Both the position numbers and the translations under genes were made by a program. Shown here one piece after another: positions 1 through 11,260 of a DNA stretch of 64,000 nucleotides (its first letter is position 1; the number at the start of each line of letters is the position of its first letter). This DNA is from Schistosoma mansoni (lineage: Eukaryota > Platyhelminthes > Trematoda > Strigeidida > Schistosomatidae), in assembly GCF_000237925.1 (NCBI RefSeq), contig NC_031500.1, positions 12,549,753 through 12,613,752 on the forward strand, in the 5' to 3' direction. Below the pieces are notes generated by a model. It saw nothing but the letters and a program-made list of their open reading frames with translations, had not been told where the DNA came from and did no database searches.

Positions 1-2075
1 TCGGTTCCGAGTCGGCACTTCTGAATGTTTACAGTGATGCCATGCTTTTGAAGTCGTTCGAAAACAATGTCCAGATGTTGGAGATGTGATTCTCTGTCCA
101 GACTTGCTATGAGACAGTCATCAACCTACGCATGTGCGAAGTCGAGACCTCGGAATACGTCGTCTATAAACCTTTGGAAGGTTTGAGCGGCATTTCTTAG
201 TCCGAAAGGCATTCGTGAGAATTCGTAAAGGCCGAAAGGAGTGATGTTGGCGGTTTTTGGAATGTCGTCGGTTGCCATCGGTATTTGGTTGTAAGTCTTA
301 ACTAAGTCGATTTTCGAAAAGACAGATGTACTATCAAGGTAGCTGTCAAATTGTGAATGTGAGGCAATGGGTAACGATCGGGAATGGTTTTAGCATTCAG
401 ACGCCGATAATCACCAGTTGGACGCCAATTGTTGCTGTCCTTTTTAGGGACCATGTGCAAGGGATATGACCATGGGCTATTTGACGGTCGAATTATTCCT
501 GAGTCTATCATGTGGTCGAATTCGTGTTTAGCTAACCTAAGCTTTTCGGGAGCCAGTCGGCGTACTTTTGAGAATACAGGTGGTCCTGTAGTCGAGATGT
601 GATGTGTAACATTGCTGGTTACACAAGGCAATTTCGGTTGTGATTGATATATCCCGGAGTATTTATCGAGTAATGGTTGATATAATGGGTCTATGGCGTG
701 CTTAATTGTAACTGGAGATAATCTGCAACCACAGAGAGGAGTTACGCAAACAGATAACTTAGTGTTTCCGTCTATTAACCTTCGTTTGCGAGTGGCGATG
801 AGTAGATTGTGGTATTTTAACAGGTATATACCAATGATTGGCATAGAAACATCTGCAACAACGAAAATCCAGTGGATGGGTTTACGTAAACCCACGTTAA
901 GGTGGACGTACCTTTTACCATACATATCGATCGGTTTTCCGTTTGCCGCCTGTAAACTTAAAACGGACTCGTGAAGTCTGTCGTTAGAGTTCGCGGGAAG
1001 AACGCTAACTTCTGCGCCAGTGTCGACGAGGTAGCGGACTTTCGTTGTCACGTCCGTGACGTATAAAAGGCGGCTATGTTCGCCGGCTACGGTTGCCGTT
1101 AACGCGTGCCGGCTGGTAAGTTTCCCAAGTTCTTTTTCGTGTCAGTGGATTTGGAGTTCGGATAATTGCAGGGTTTCCTGCAATTTCTGGAAGACTTACC
1201 ATACTGGTTATGATACCAGCACCAGTCGGGGTTGTCTGTCTCTCGACTACGAGAGACAGATCGCCTACGTGAAACGCTTCTCCGCGTGGTTCTTGACCGT
1301 CTACGATCATTGCGAAATCGAAGGTAGCGTGTGAGAGTATGACATAATTCAGAGATGTCATTCGGGGTCGTTTGAGGCTTTTCTTTGACGGAAAAGACCT
1401 CAGCGCTAGTAGACTTCGTTATTTCTAAGATTCGGTCGGCAGATGCAGCTAGTTCGTCTACGGTGTTGTTTTGAAACGAGACGAGAACTGCTTGCACCTG
1501 TTGAGGAAGTTTAGACAAGAAAAGTTGTCTGAATAGGCCATCGTCGAAAATGCGCTGACCGATCACTTCTCTCATACTTAACAACATGTCTGTCGCAGAA
1601 CCATGTTGCAAGTCGATATTATTAAGTAGTTGATCCAATCTTTGCCGATCGGTTAGATCTCCACGTTTAAGAATCGCTCGTTTCATAGTTTCATAAGGTT
1701 CCGAAACATCACTAGTAAACATACTAGGTGTTACGTACCTGTTGAATTCGCGCGGTAACGCCTTAACTACCGCGAGGAATCGCGTGCGCGAGTCCGTGAT
1801 TCCGTGCCCACAAAGGTCTGCTTCAGCGTAGCAGAACCAGGACTCGATATTGTCAGGCCAAAATGGCGTTAACTGAGTCGAGGGTGGGGGAATAGATTTT
1901 AACTTAAAAACTTTAGGTGACTGTTCCTTCATAGTATTATTAGAACGAGAAATATATAATTAAAATATATCCGAAAAAAGGTATATCACAATATACATAA
2001 ATCAAATAAAGAAAAACAATTAGTAAAGATATTCCAAAAAGGAACAGACTCACAGTTTATTGGCTTGGTGTACCA

Positions 2076-2094
2076 GATCACGTCGGTCTCACCA
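2076..2094 (-). other. Primer-binding site, probably tRNA-Trp
   Basis: On the minus strand this 19-base stretch reads TGGTGAGACCGACGTGATC. It matches the complement of the conserved 3' end of tRNA-Trp at about 16 of 19 positions and lies one to two bases downstream of the LTR end. CsRn1-type Gypsy elements are known to use tRNA-Trp. Confidence 0.6.
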
Positions 2095-2095
2095 C

Positions 2096-2382
2096 TGAAG
2101 ACACGACCAGTATTCTGATTTTACAACCTGCTACCAGTAGCACCTTCTATATACGAAGCTTTCCCCCGACCGATGGAAATCAGAAGTCAGATGCGAGGAG
2201 ATCGGAAAGATATATTTGATACGTCATCAATATATCGAGAAGCGTTTGATCTAATCTGGCTAGTGAACGTAGTAGAAGTGTCCCACGCTGGGTCGAAACG
2301 TGATCTGGTGCGGATGCATGGCCGAAAGCCTTCAGTTAAACAAGTCCACTTAAACAATGTGGTCAGCATTCAATGTCGAACA
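2096..2382 (-). repeat. 5' LTR of the Ty3/Gypsy fossil
   Basis: On the minus strand it begins TGTTCGACA and ends in CA next to the primer-binding site, about 287 bp. Beyond its outer edge, sequence at 2391-2601 codes for reverse transcriptase on the same strand. The element therefore seems to have inserted into an older relative. Confidence 0.65.
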
Positions 2383-2390
2383 CTTAATGA

Positions 2391-2601
2391 GCTATTGATT
2401 TTGGGGAATTATTTACAGCTACACAGTCATCAATATACGCATGCATGAAGTTGAGACCTCGAAAAACGTGATCTATGAATTTTTGGAAAGTCTGGGCAAC
2501 ATTTCTTAGGCTGGAAGACATTCGCAAAAATTTGTAGAGTCCGAAGGGAGTGATGATAACGGTTTTTGGAATATCGTCTGTAGCCATGGGGATTTGGTTA
2601 T
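2391..2601 (-). mobile_element. Reverse-transcriptase fragment of a second Ty3/Gypsy element
   Basis: The minus-strand translation reads like the Gypsy reverse-transcriptase core (TPFGLYKFLRM, a FQKFIDHVF segment, then a YIDD catalytic box). It parallels the segment at 1-300 of the neighbouring element but differs from it. The fossil is truncated on one side by the inserted element and on the other by the assembly gap. Confidence 0.75.
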
Positions 2602-2801
2602 NNNNNNNNNNNNNNNNNNNNNNNNNNNNNNNNNNNNNNNNNNNNNNNNNNNNNNNNNNNNNNNNNNNNNNNNNNNNNNNNNNNNNNNNNNNNNNNNNNN
2701 NNNNNNNNNNNNNNNNNNNNNNNNNNNNNNNNNNNNNNNNNNNNNNNNNNNNNNNNNNNNNNNNNNNNNNNNNNNNNNNNNNNNNNNNNNNNNNNNNNNN
2801 N
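2602..2801. other. Assembly gap of 200 N
   Basis: Exactly 200 unresolved bases. The round number suggests a placeholder of set or estimated size, within a repeat-rich Gypsy region. Confidence 0.99.
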
Positions 2802-3079
2802 TTTTTTTTTAATGGATAGATTGATCACATTTTATGTAGTTACTAAGCAAACAACATAATGTAATATATGCAGAGTAATAAAAAAATGATTTAAAACATT
2901 TAGGAATGAACCAAAAGTCACTTGAGAAATTCTGGTAACTTATCGATCTAAACAAAGTTTAGTTGTAAGTATGAGCAGGAATTTATTATTTTCATATGTT
3001 ACATTTAGTCAAAATAATAAGCGAAATTCAACTTGAATTGTAATTGTGATACATAGTAACATGTTAATCTGTAAGTAGC
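2802..3079. other. A+T-rich sequence, nothing recognised
   Basis: Starts in a T run at the gap edge. No open frame, repeat or RNA gene was recognised. Confidence 0.5.
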
Positions 3080-3510
3080 TTTAAGATGGTGGTTGGAGAT
3101 AGTCTACAAGGGAAACCCTGGATCTAGGTTTTGTGCTATTTGGAACTAGTCAGCAAGTTGTACCTGTAATCTTGAAGGAACTGATTCTTCCCGACGAAAT
3201 CGATCCCGTGTCACCCAGCTTTACAGACAGAGGCTTTAACACTGAGCTATCCAGGCCGCGACCGACCTCTTGTAGGACTGAGATGTATTAACAATTGATT
3301 GATCACTGGGTAGTGATCAATGTCATGTATGTCAGGTCCTTCTTAGAGCGGATCGAATCCTAACTACCAAGTTGCAATGTACACGCAATGTAGAGTCACC
3401 TAGACTGGTGGCCACATTGTAACTTGGTCGATAGGATTCGATCTGCACTAAGAAGGACCTGACATAAATGACATTGATCATTACCCAGTGATCAGTCAAT
3501 TGTGAATAGC
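3080..3510 (-). mobile_element. SINE family C copy with large palindrome
   Basis: On the minus strand a long palindrome (arms 3294-3380 and 3414-3500) is followed by a tRNA-like head (TAGCTCAGTGTTAAAGCC), then a degraded hammerhead-like segment (CTGACTAG ... AAAACC) near 3110-3165. Relatives lie at 7300-7565 and 33488-33690. The better-preserved hammerhead at 33611-33655 defines the motif. Confidence 0.7.
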
Positions 3511-4185
3511 TTTATTATATTAAGTTCTTATTTTTAAAGGTAAACATTAGATCAATATTTTTGTTCCGAAACTGTTGGCAGTTGCTTATTTACAAGTTTA
3601 TAATTTCAAAGTATCCTTACAACTTCTTTGACATAAGGAATTAGTTTGATATAAAGAATACATGTAAAGTAGCTTAGAAGCCATTGCGAAAGAGAGAAAA
3701 TGCACAGATTGAAGGACTGCTTAGTCTATATAATTTCGTCTGTTTCTGATGTTCGTGGGTGTTGATTCCAAGAAGAAATAAATCTTTGATTAACTATTCA
3801 AGTCTGAGTAACATATAGAAACTCTATTCAGTAGCTACATGTCATATTCTTTCTTAAGATTAGTTCGAACCAGTTACTTTCAAAATATAATTAACTGTTC
3901 TAATGTAGGTTTCGCTTCTTAACTGTACATACCGATATTTTGTCAATCCTAAGTTTTGTAATTGAAATGGATCTAAGATTAAGAAACACTGTATTTTGAG
4001 ACGAAGTGTTTATAAGTATTTCGCAAACATCTTAAACTCCACATATGCTGTTAATAATTTTATTTCGAAATCACACATTTTGATCCCAAAGTGTTAATTT
4101 ATTCAATATTTACAGTAACATTTCACGTTGATCGAGTATAAAAAGGAACTATTAGTGATTACAAAATGTTCCGGAAGTTGTTGAA
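3511..4185. other. A+T-rich intergenic sequence, nothing recognised
   Basis: No coding exon, recognisable repeat or RNA could be supported on either strand. Confidence 0.5.
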
Positions 4186-4425
4186 TTTCATTGAAATCAT
4201 GGATCCATCAATGATAGACCACTATTGAAAACCTGAAAATACTGGATAGCTGTTTCATCCTAGTAAAGGACTCTTCAGTAATGCTCATCCACGACTCCGC
4301 ATGCAGAGCTCGAACCCAAGATACCTAACTTGTAGACCATTGATCCAGCATCCAACGATGTTAATGTTTAACTTCAATTGATTCATGAACTCGACTGTTA
4401 AAATCACTACAATCTCTACAAATCT
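4186..4425 (-). mobile_element. SINE family A copy, diverged
   Basis: The minus strand shows the tRNA-like head with a degraded box B, a degraded hammerhead segment and the 3' unit ending in the complement of gaaatcat/ggatcc. It is highly diverged from family copies such as 17182-17405. Confidence 0.75.
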
Positions 4426-4519
4426 CAATTCTGATTATATTTTACCATAAATTAATTTATGTGAACTATCTGTATTTCAATTCACTTAGTATTGTTTGTT
4501 TGAATTTTCTCATTGATGT

Positions 4520-4635
4520 TTAGGACTGCAGCTGGTCAGTCTCTTATTGGCATATGTGCATACTGTCCGTATTGCCTCAATATTGCCTTAATTCACAGGC
4601 ATTATAAGCAAAGATGGATAGTGGTTAGCATCTGT
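4520..4635 (-). mobile_element. SINE family B, 3' fragment
   Basis: Matches the 3' half of the S-alpha-like SINE (compare 31440-31560): agatggatagtgg at one end and a gcacatatgcc-like segment towards the other. Confidence 0.75.
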
Positions 4636-4963
4636 ATTTCAAGTTCGATATATTTAAACAATAAGATCTTTGATAAGTAGAAAACATTCCACGATTAAAA
4701 TGTTCCCCAAAAATAGATTTAACTAACTTACAACAGATTTTTCCGTCTATCAAATCTTTATTTACTTCCGATTTATTAAAAAAAGTTACTGTACACTTAT
4801 AAGTTACTTGAATATAAAGTGGTACTTGGAAACGAATATTGATTAAACTGTTTAGCCGTCAATCATAAATAATTAAAAGTAGAATCTTTTTGTAAATATG
4901 AAAGTTACATTTGGAATAGAAAGCTTAGTAATTTGAATGAAGATGAGAAAAATAACTTGGACC

Positions 4964-5161
<198 letters not shown>

Positions 5162-5446
5162 ATTGGTCAGTCATCTGCCATTATTTGTGGTGGGTATTTG
5201 ACACACACTATATGGTGAAGTCTAGAAAAAATAATACAAACTTATTGGTATGTTGTGTCTCTAGGGTACTGTATTCTACTAACAGTTTAATATGTAAAAT
5301 TATTTTTATAATTATTATCATTACTATTATCATATTGTTATGATTAATAAAGTGATAAGTTTTCCTCTAACATTAACTGTAGACGAAACATTTTCCAGTT
5401 TTGAATAGATGACGTACCACTATCTTTAGTAACCTTTTCAATCTTA
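5162..5446. other. A+T-rich sequence beside the microsatellite
   Basis: Contains a short (ATT)n-like stretch near 5300-5340. No exon or recognised repeat. Confidence 0.5.
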
Positions 5447-5901
5447 GCACTGTGCCAAATCAATGACGTTCGACCAGTATGAGCAGTCTAGCGTTGTTAT
5501 TGGTCCTTTGTACACCTAGCCCTTGCAATTGAGTCCAGAACACCAATTACAGCTTCTTCCATGAGAATCATTTATTTCAAGCATACTCAGTTTATATACC
5601 AGACAGACAGAACGCATTACACCGTAAAATAGAAAATAATATTTGTACAAGATCAAGCCAAATGTGGCTGTGAACGTGGTGCACAATAATCAATAAACTG
5701 AATATAATTTAGGGACAGTAAATCGTATAATAATAATCCACAGGTGAAAATGAAGCCTATAATAAGATGAATATAGATATACACAATCTAATTACTCAAT
5801 AGTTAAACAGTAAGAATATATATATATATATATATATATTATAATAGTCCATTAATAGGTCCTGAGAGTTACCCGTACCTATGTCTTCACTAGGATATAA
5901 C
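5447..5901 (-). mobile_element. Solo LTR remnant, family D
   Basis: Ends in GGATATAACA on the plus strand, so it starts TGTTATATCC on the minus strand. The interior matches other family D copies (16666-17181, 37064-37478, 54890-55679, 59011-59426), including the 'ccaaatgtggctgtga' block at about 5661-5676. A (TA)n tract at about 5818-5840 lies inside. The left boundary is approximate. Confidence 0.7.
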
Positions 5902-6524
5902 AGAAAGAATATTTGTTCAAACTAAAACTAATTGGTGTTTGAACTTCTCAGCAGAGTTCATCTGTAATTTACCATCATTAAAGTATTTAACGACACTACT
6001 AATGAAATGTTTTAGTCACGAGTGAATTAATATAGGACTGGATCAAGTATACGAGTAGATTAATAAACGGTAATCAATGGAAGTATTGATGTCCAAGATC
6101 TATCAGTTAAACTTAAATTGAGACCAATATGTTGAACAGTTTCAATCTGGAGGAATCGTTTATAAATGTGTTCACTGGAAATAGGTTGATGCTGAGAATC
6201 GAATGGGATAAATTGAATTACTATTTATTAACTGCTTACTAAGGAAAGCAAAAATATTTTACTGAGTAAAAGAATAATACATAGAATTTACGTTAGCAAG
6301 AAATCATGACTAGATTTCTATCTTGTTTAAATGAAGCAACAAACTCAACTCATTATTATTATTATTGATTTTAAGCCATCCCTTGGTTGCTATGTCCTAT
6401 TTACATTTTAGATGTGTAGACCAAAACCGATCAGCTGATTAAAAAATATGTTATACAGAAATTGAATAAGTTTAAAAATAAAATTATTTTAAGTAATATT
6501 GATAAATATAAACAAAGATTGATA
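5902..6524. other. A+T-rich intergenic sequence, nothing recognised
   Basis: No coding or RNA signal seen; a short ATT run lies near 6353-6365. Confidence 0.5.
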
Positions 6525-6716
6525 GTTGCTGGCAGTGGAATCCAAGACGCGCCTTTCGTCATATTTGGGACTCGTCAGCTGGATGTACCTGCATCTCAGA
6601 GTTGATGTTCACTCTGAGACTCGAACTCAGTACGTTTCGCTTCAAACGCCATCACGTTATCCACTCAGCTTCTGAGTCCTGATAGCCACTTGCTTGTGCA
6701 ATGGGGTGAGGTTTAA
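6525..6716 (-). mobile_element. SINE family B copy with hammerhead core
   Basis: The minus strand reads tRNA-like head, box B (TTCGAGTCTC), then ATCCAG-CTGACGAG, a stem II closed by GTC/GAC, GAAA, and GTC followed by TTGGAT. The conserved core bases of a type-I hammerhead (CTGANGA and GAA, cleavage after GTC) are present, and stem I pairs with one wobble. Confidence 0.85.
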
Positions 6717-6925
6717 ATTCACTTAGTATTATTTGTTTGAATCTTCCCATTGATATTCGGGACTGCAACTGATCAGTCTCTATCCATCTTTGCTTACAAT
6801 GCTTGTGAATTAAGGCTATATCGAGGCAGTACGCACAGTATGCACATATGCGAATTAGAGACTGACCGGTTGCAGTCCTAAACATCAATGGGAAGATTCA
6901 AACAAACAATACCAAGTGAATTGAT
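6717..6925. mobile_element. SINE family B 3' end, inverted duplicate
   Basis: A minus-orientation 3' end (6717-6777) meets a plus-orientation 3' half (6778-6925). The result is an inverted repeat whose outer ends share the tcttcccattgat/atcaatgggaaga block. Confidence 0.75.
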
Positions 6926-7299
6926 AAATATAATTAAATAATTTGTTAAACTTCTAAACATCTTATTTCAATAAACGAAGTTTTCATTTTAAATAAATAT
7001 TCAATTCAAAACTTTCAGGTCTTGGATTTCTATTCTGTATATGTTCAATATTGGAGAATTTCAAACTAGGGTGAAATCGTTGTACAGCGAAATTTATCTT
7101 CCAATAGCTTTCTAGATAAGGTTTGTTTGTAATGAAAGTTGGATAGAAACCATACCATACAACTGAAAGACCGTTAAGTGATGACCTATTACTTATTTAT
7201 CCAGTCCTTTAGGTTCTGGCCGTATTCCATCGATGAGAATAAAGTTTGATTATCAGTGTAGTTGACTGGAGATCGTGTTGAAATGTTCGTTGGTTGCAG
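6926..7299. other. A+T-rich sequence, nothing recognised
   Basis: No exon or known repeat seen. The right end grades into a degraded SINE C. Confidence 0.45.
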
Positions 7300-7565
7300 G
7301 TAGTTATTCATGACTGAAATGATTAGACAAAAATGACAATAGTTACTACACAGTAATCAGTCATTTGTAAGCATCGAAATCCCACAAGAGGTCTGTTGTG
7401 ACCCAAGTGGCCCAGTAGAAACGTCTGAGATTATGAAGCTAGGTGATACGGGTTCAAATCACATAGTGAGTATCAGTTGCTTTGAGACTACAAGTAACCG
7501 ATTTTCATGAGTACAAACTAGACCGAAACACAAATGCTATGTTCGTGTCACCTACTCCAATCAAA
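7300..7565 (+). mobile_element. SINE family C copy, degraded
   Basis: One palindrome arm remnant (acagtaatcagtca), then a 'cacaagaggtctgttgtgac' join, a tRNA-like head with box B GGTTCAAATC near 7452, and a degraded region where the hammerhead lies in other copies. Confidence 0.6.
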
Positions 7566-7949
7566 CAATGATACAAAAATGTCAGTTAATTATCTTTTTA
7601 CATTTATTTCACCAAATTCTATTTTCCTATAGATAAACGTTGTTTATTACGACAAATTTATCAATAACATCTTGGGTCATGATCGCTTTTCTCGGTCGTA
7701 TCCAACTGTAACATAGTTTGTACAAAATAATAATTCTCAAAACACTGATAGTTTTCAGCTCTTGGTAGTTCAGTCGCTGGACTTCTGTTAAAAAGCATAA
7801 CAAAAATTAAATCTTGATTACTCACTACTACTTACTACGAACGATATTACATAATTAGAAGATTGTTTACTATTGAAAACTCATTACTCGGTCAAATTAT
7901 TAATTTTCTCGTTATTCATCACTTAAAATGTTCAAAAATTAACTGCTTG

Positions 7950-8185
7950 GTTGAAGTTAGACATTAACATCGTTAGATGCTAACTCAGTGGTCTAGGTGT
8001 TAAGCGCTCGAGCGAGACTAAAGGTCCTGGGTTCTGATCGCGCGAGCGGGATCGTGGATATGCACTATTAAGGAGTCATATACCAGGACGAAACGACCGT
8101 CCAGTGCTTCCAGGTTTCCCATGGTGGTCTAGCTTTAATTGACTCATGAACTCAACTATTAAATTACTACAATCTCCGCAAAACA
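7950..8185 (+). mobile_element. SINE family A copy
   Basis: tRNA-like head (ctcagtggtctaggtgttaa; box B near 8028), then a hammerhead-derived segment in which the first core half is altered. It ends with the catggtggtctagc / tcatgaactcaact tail block. Confidence 0.85.
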
Positions 8186-8254
8186 CCTTTCTAGGAAACA
8201 GAAGTTTATTATACACATTTAACAACAACACAGAATCTAAAATTAATTGATAAC

Positions 8255-8350
8255 TTAATGGTGATCACTGTCATATTTGTCTAGTACTTTAATACTAATC
8301 CGATTTTATCGATCAAGTTGCAAAGTAGCCACTCATATGAATGACTTGAC
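8255..8350 (+). repeat. SINE family C fragment
   Basis: Degraded copy of one palindrome arm (ggtgatcactgtcatatttg ... gatcaagttgcaaagt). Confidence 0.5.
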
Positions 8351-8627
8351 ATCACATATTTTATGTCTAGATGTTGGATTGTTTAATATAAGAAGCTTCT
8401 TGCTAGTCACTTCCAGTCACCTAACATAAACGATCTTTTCTTGTTTACTTGTTTCCAATCGGAAATGTATATAATTAGATAATTTGATGAGTCTAACAGT
8501 AATGGTATCTAAATAATTACTCAGAGAATATATCATCATCAGCTTATAAGTCAATGTGATTTTTTTCATAATTAACCAATATAAATATTGACAAACTTGA
8601 TGTTATATGAACATTCACATATTTTTC

Positions 8628-8898
8628 ATAATTGAAATCATGAATCAACTGAAGCTAGATCACCATGAAAAACCCGGAAGTACTGGACGGCCGTTTCGTC
8701 CTATTGTGGGACTCCTCAGCAGTTCGTATCCCCGATCTCGCCTCACGAGACTCGAACCCAGGGCCTACCAGTCCCGCCCCAGAGCACTCAACCGATAGAC
8801 CATTAAGCCGGCATCCGATGGTGTTAATGTATGAGTTCAACCAATCCAAGAAGTTTGAGCAACCATTCACCAATGTCTTCAGTGAGTTGATATCTCGT
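8628..8898 (-). mobile_element. SINE family A copy with hammerhead core
   Basis: On the minus strand: 5' unit, tRNA-like head with box B GTTCGAGTC, then the hammerhead at 8680-8725. It is joined head-to-head to a plus-strand copy at 8899-9045. Confidence 0.9.
8680..8725 (-). ncRNA. Type-I hammerhead ribozyme motif in SINE A
   Basis: The core reads CTGAGGAG, stem II GTCC/GGAC closing a CACAATA loop, GAAA, then a very short stem III (ACGGCCGT) and the cleavage triplet GTC. Stem I pairs GAACTG with CAGTAC at five of six positions. The near-loopless stem III is like that of schistosome S-alpha hammerheads, which work best as dimers or in longer RNA. Confidence 0.8.
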
Positions 8899-9045
8899 GG
8901 ATGCGCACTGTTGAGAAGTCCCACATTAGGACGAAAGGGCCGTCCACTTCTTCCAGGTTTTCCATGGTGGTCTAGCTTCAATCAGCTTATGATTTCAACT
9001 ATGAAAAATACTGAAATCTCCACAAAACCGCTTCTGATTTACACA
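8899..9045 (+). mobile_element. SINE family A 3' half, inverted relative to 8628-8898
   Basis: Begins within the hammerhead region (gcgcactgttgagaag, core altered) and runs to the ccacaaaaccgcttctgat end. Confidence 0.85.
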
Positions 9046-9384
9046 TTTATAAAAAACTCAAGAAATTATATTTAATGTAATTGTTTATTCATTATACACA
9101 AATGATGGAAGATAAAAACAAAAATTGTCAATGATTATTGCCTATTCTTTGTCAATTTTTTATTCATTCATATTTGAGTAGTAAGTTGTTCTATTCATCA
9201 TCACGTTACTTTGTGTACCTTTAAAAAATAAAAAAAAAATTTTTAAAAAAATGTCAACAGTTATTCTTAGTAACTAATAAAATCAATAGTGAAAAAGACA
9301 CCATATTTCACATGATGGACTCATATTAACTAGAAAACCATTGAAACAATAGATAGGATGTTTTATTTTAATATAGAACTAGAA
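9046..9384. other. A+T-rich sequence, nothing recognised
   Basis: Homopolymer-rich; no exon or repeat identified. Confidence 0.5.
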
Positions 9385-9468
9385 TCATGATGGTATAGCT
9401 TTAATTGACTTATGATTTCAACTATGAAAAATACTGAAATCTCCACTAAAAACTCCTTCTGATAGAAC
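9385..9468 (+). repeat. SINE family A 3'-end fragment
   Basis: Only the last part of the family A tail (gatggtatagctttaattga to ctccttctgat). Confidence 0.7.
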
Positions 9469-9649
9469 TTCATAACATTACTCATTAATAACTTCATTCG
9501 GGGTCGAACTCATGACCTTCATTTATATAAGTTAAAGAGATATTTGTATACAACTTGTTATAATGGTCTGTTTTCCATTTTTTTTTACACACGAATGAGA
9601 CATTGATTTACTTTAGATGAATATCTACACTAGATTCCCTCCCAGTATC

Positions 9650-10180
9650 TATTCTACAGGACTTGAACACAACTTAGATTAGCCTGACTAGAACGTAAAT
9701 ATATATTTCCACACCAAAACTCGACACAATCCAATAACAATGAACAATCAGTCAATAAATTCACTTGATATTGTTTGGTTAAATCTTCCCATTGATGTTT
9801 AGGATTACAACTGATCAGTCTCTTATTGACCATATGTGCATACTGTGCGTATTGCTTCGATATAACCTTAATTCACAAGCATTATAAGCAAAGATGGATA
9901 GTAGCTAGTAGTGGAATCCGGGACGTGCGTTTCGTCCTATTTGGGGTTCGTCAGATGGGTGTACCTGCATCTCAGAGTTGATGTTGACTCTGGGACCCGA
10001 ACCCAGTACCGTTCTCTTCAAACGCCATCACGTTATCTACTTAGCTATTGAGTCCTGTTATCCAATAATAACAAACAATAAGGATGAGGGAATATACTAA
10101 TCATCTGACACCTGTCAGGCTATCTACATGTCTGACTAAGCAGACAACCAATCATTATCATTCTCGCCCAAACATCACAA
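9650..10180. mobile_element. Solo LTR-like repeat, family G, split by a SINE B
   Basis: The outer parts (about 9650-9754 and 10073-10180) match the block at about 49350-49612, e.g. gattagcctgactagaacgt and accaatcattatcattctcg. The middle is the SINE B at 9755-10072, so the SINE landed inside this repeat. Ends are uncertain. Confidence 0.5.
9755..10072 (-). mobile_element. SINE family B, near full length
   Basis: The minus strand carries tRNA-like head, box B (GTTCGGGTCCC), hammerhead region with GAAAC and the GTC site but a weakened stem II, then the full 3' half ending at tgaatt. Confidence 0.85.
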
Positions 10181-10261
10181 CTATTCAAAGAAAAAATGTC
10201 ATCAGTGTTCAACATCATTGATGAATGACTATTTCACTGACTATTTAAGTTAATTTCATGA

Positions 10262-10425
10262 ATTCACAAAGTTGAGCAACCGTTCACCAGTACTGCTGAG
10301 GAGCCCCACAATAGGACGAAACGGCCGTCCAGTGCTTTCAGGTTTTCCCTGATGGTCTAGCTTCAATTGACTCACGCTTTCAACTATGAAAATACTGAAT
10401 CTCCACGAAACCCCTTCTGATAATT
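10262..10425 (+). mobile_element. SINE family A, internally deleted
   Basis: The 5' unit jumps (ttcaccagtactgctgagg) directly into the hammerhead segment, skipping the tRNA-like head, then continues to the usual 3' end. Core bases CTGAGGAG and GAAAC are kept, but stem I and stem II have mismatches. Confidence 0.8.
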
Positions 10426-11260
10426 CCATGAATTCTAGTTTCTTTACTGTTATTTTGAGAAATTCATGTCCATGTTAGTTTGGAAATGTATTCAGTTTTA
10501 GCATTACATAATTTCACGTTATAAAATTACAGTATTGATTTGTACTAGATTCATGTCTTTTCTTTTCCTGACATTTTTAAAGTTAGTGAATCGTCTTATC
10601 ATTGAAGAGTAATTTTGTTTACTTTTCGATAGTGTAATAAGAAGATGAAGATTATCAGAACTATGTAATGATATATTAGAGCAATACATTTCGAACAATC
10701 TGATCACACATATACTTGTTAAGAACATTTATTTATAAAAATAAAAGGTCAACTAGGCTGGAAATGGGGGGGTAAGAGGGGATAAGGATAATAATAATAA
10801 AAATAATGTGGAAACAATTTGACACCTAATCACTCTGGGTAATAAGCTAATATTACCAGGGTAGGTTTAAGGAGAGAAGAAACTGTTTTTGAATACACAA
10901 AGGGGGTTCGAATTTTCGTATAGCTAGGGCTTCAATAAACCTTAGTATACCCCCTTTTACACTATCAAAATGTATCATTATCATAAATTTTGGACATAAG
11001 ATGGTTTCTTGTCATAATAACAGTTAATGAACATACTACAGTTGAAATATTCTATTATCACAAAAGCGAGATTCGTGATCGTTATTTGCAAAATTATCAG
11101 TACACTTTAAATTTCATTCACATCTATATAACGGTGTATTACCATAGTGTTATATTCGTATTTGGCTTATTTAATTCCGTTAGTCAATAACGTGGATTAT
11201 ATCGATTATTACATACGAGGATAGCCAACATATGTATTTCAGTAACATTCATACGATCCA
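10426..11260. other. Intergenic sequence, nothing recognised
   Basis: Contains a G-rich patch (about 10765-10785) and a short pyrimidine-rich stretch, but no exon with a family match and no known repeat. Confidence 0.45.

Larger units (their letters stand above)
1..2382 (-). mobile_element. Ty3/Gypsy LTR retrotransposon fossil, CsRn1-like, cut by window start
   Basis: Read on the minus strand: 5' LTR (2096-2382), primer-binding site (2076-2094), gag region (about 1099-1932), then a protease and reverse-transcriptase region (about 1-1051) that runs out of the window. The gag region ends in an arginine/serine-rich stretch and a C-H-C-C zinc-knuckle-like motif, as in the CsRn1/Boudicca clade. 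The pol region has an aspartic-protease [10 protein letters not shown] motif followed by typical Gypsy reverse-transcriptase text. The element is broken, with a few breaks in the visible part, and only its 5' half is seen. Its age cannot be judged because the second LTR lies outside the window. Confidence 0.85.

Noticed and set aside
2550-2828. Open frames across the N gap
   Set aside because: They consist of unknown residues and carry no information.
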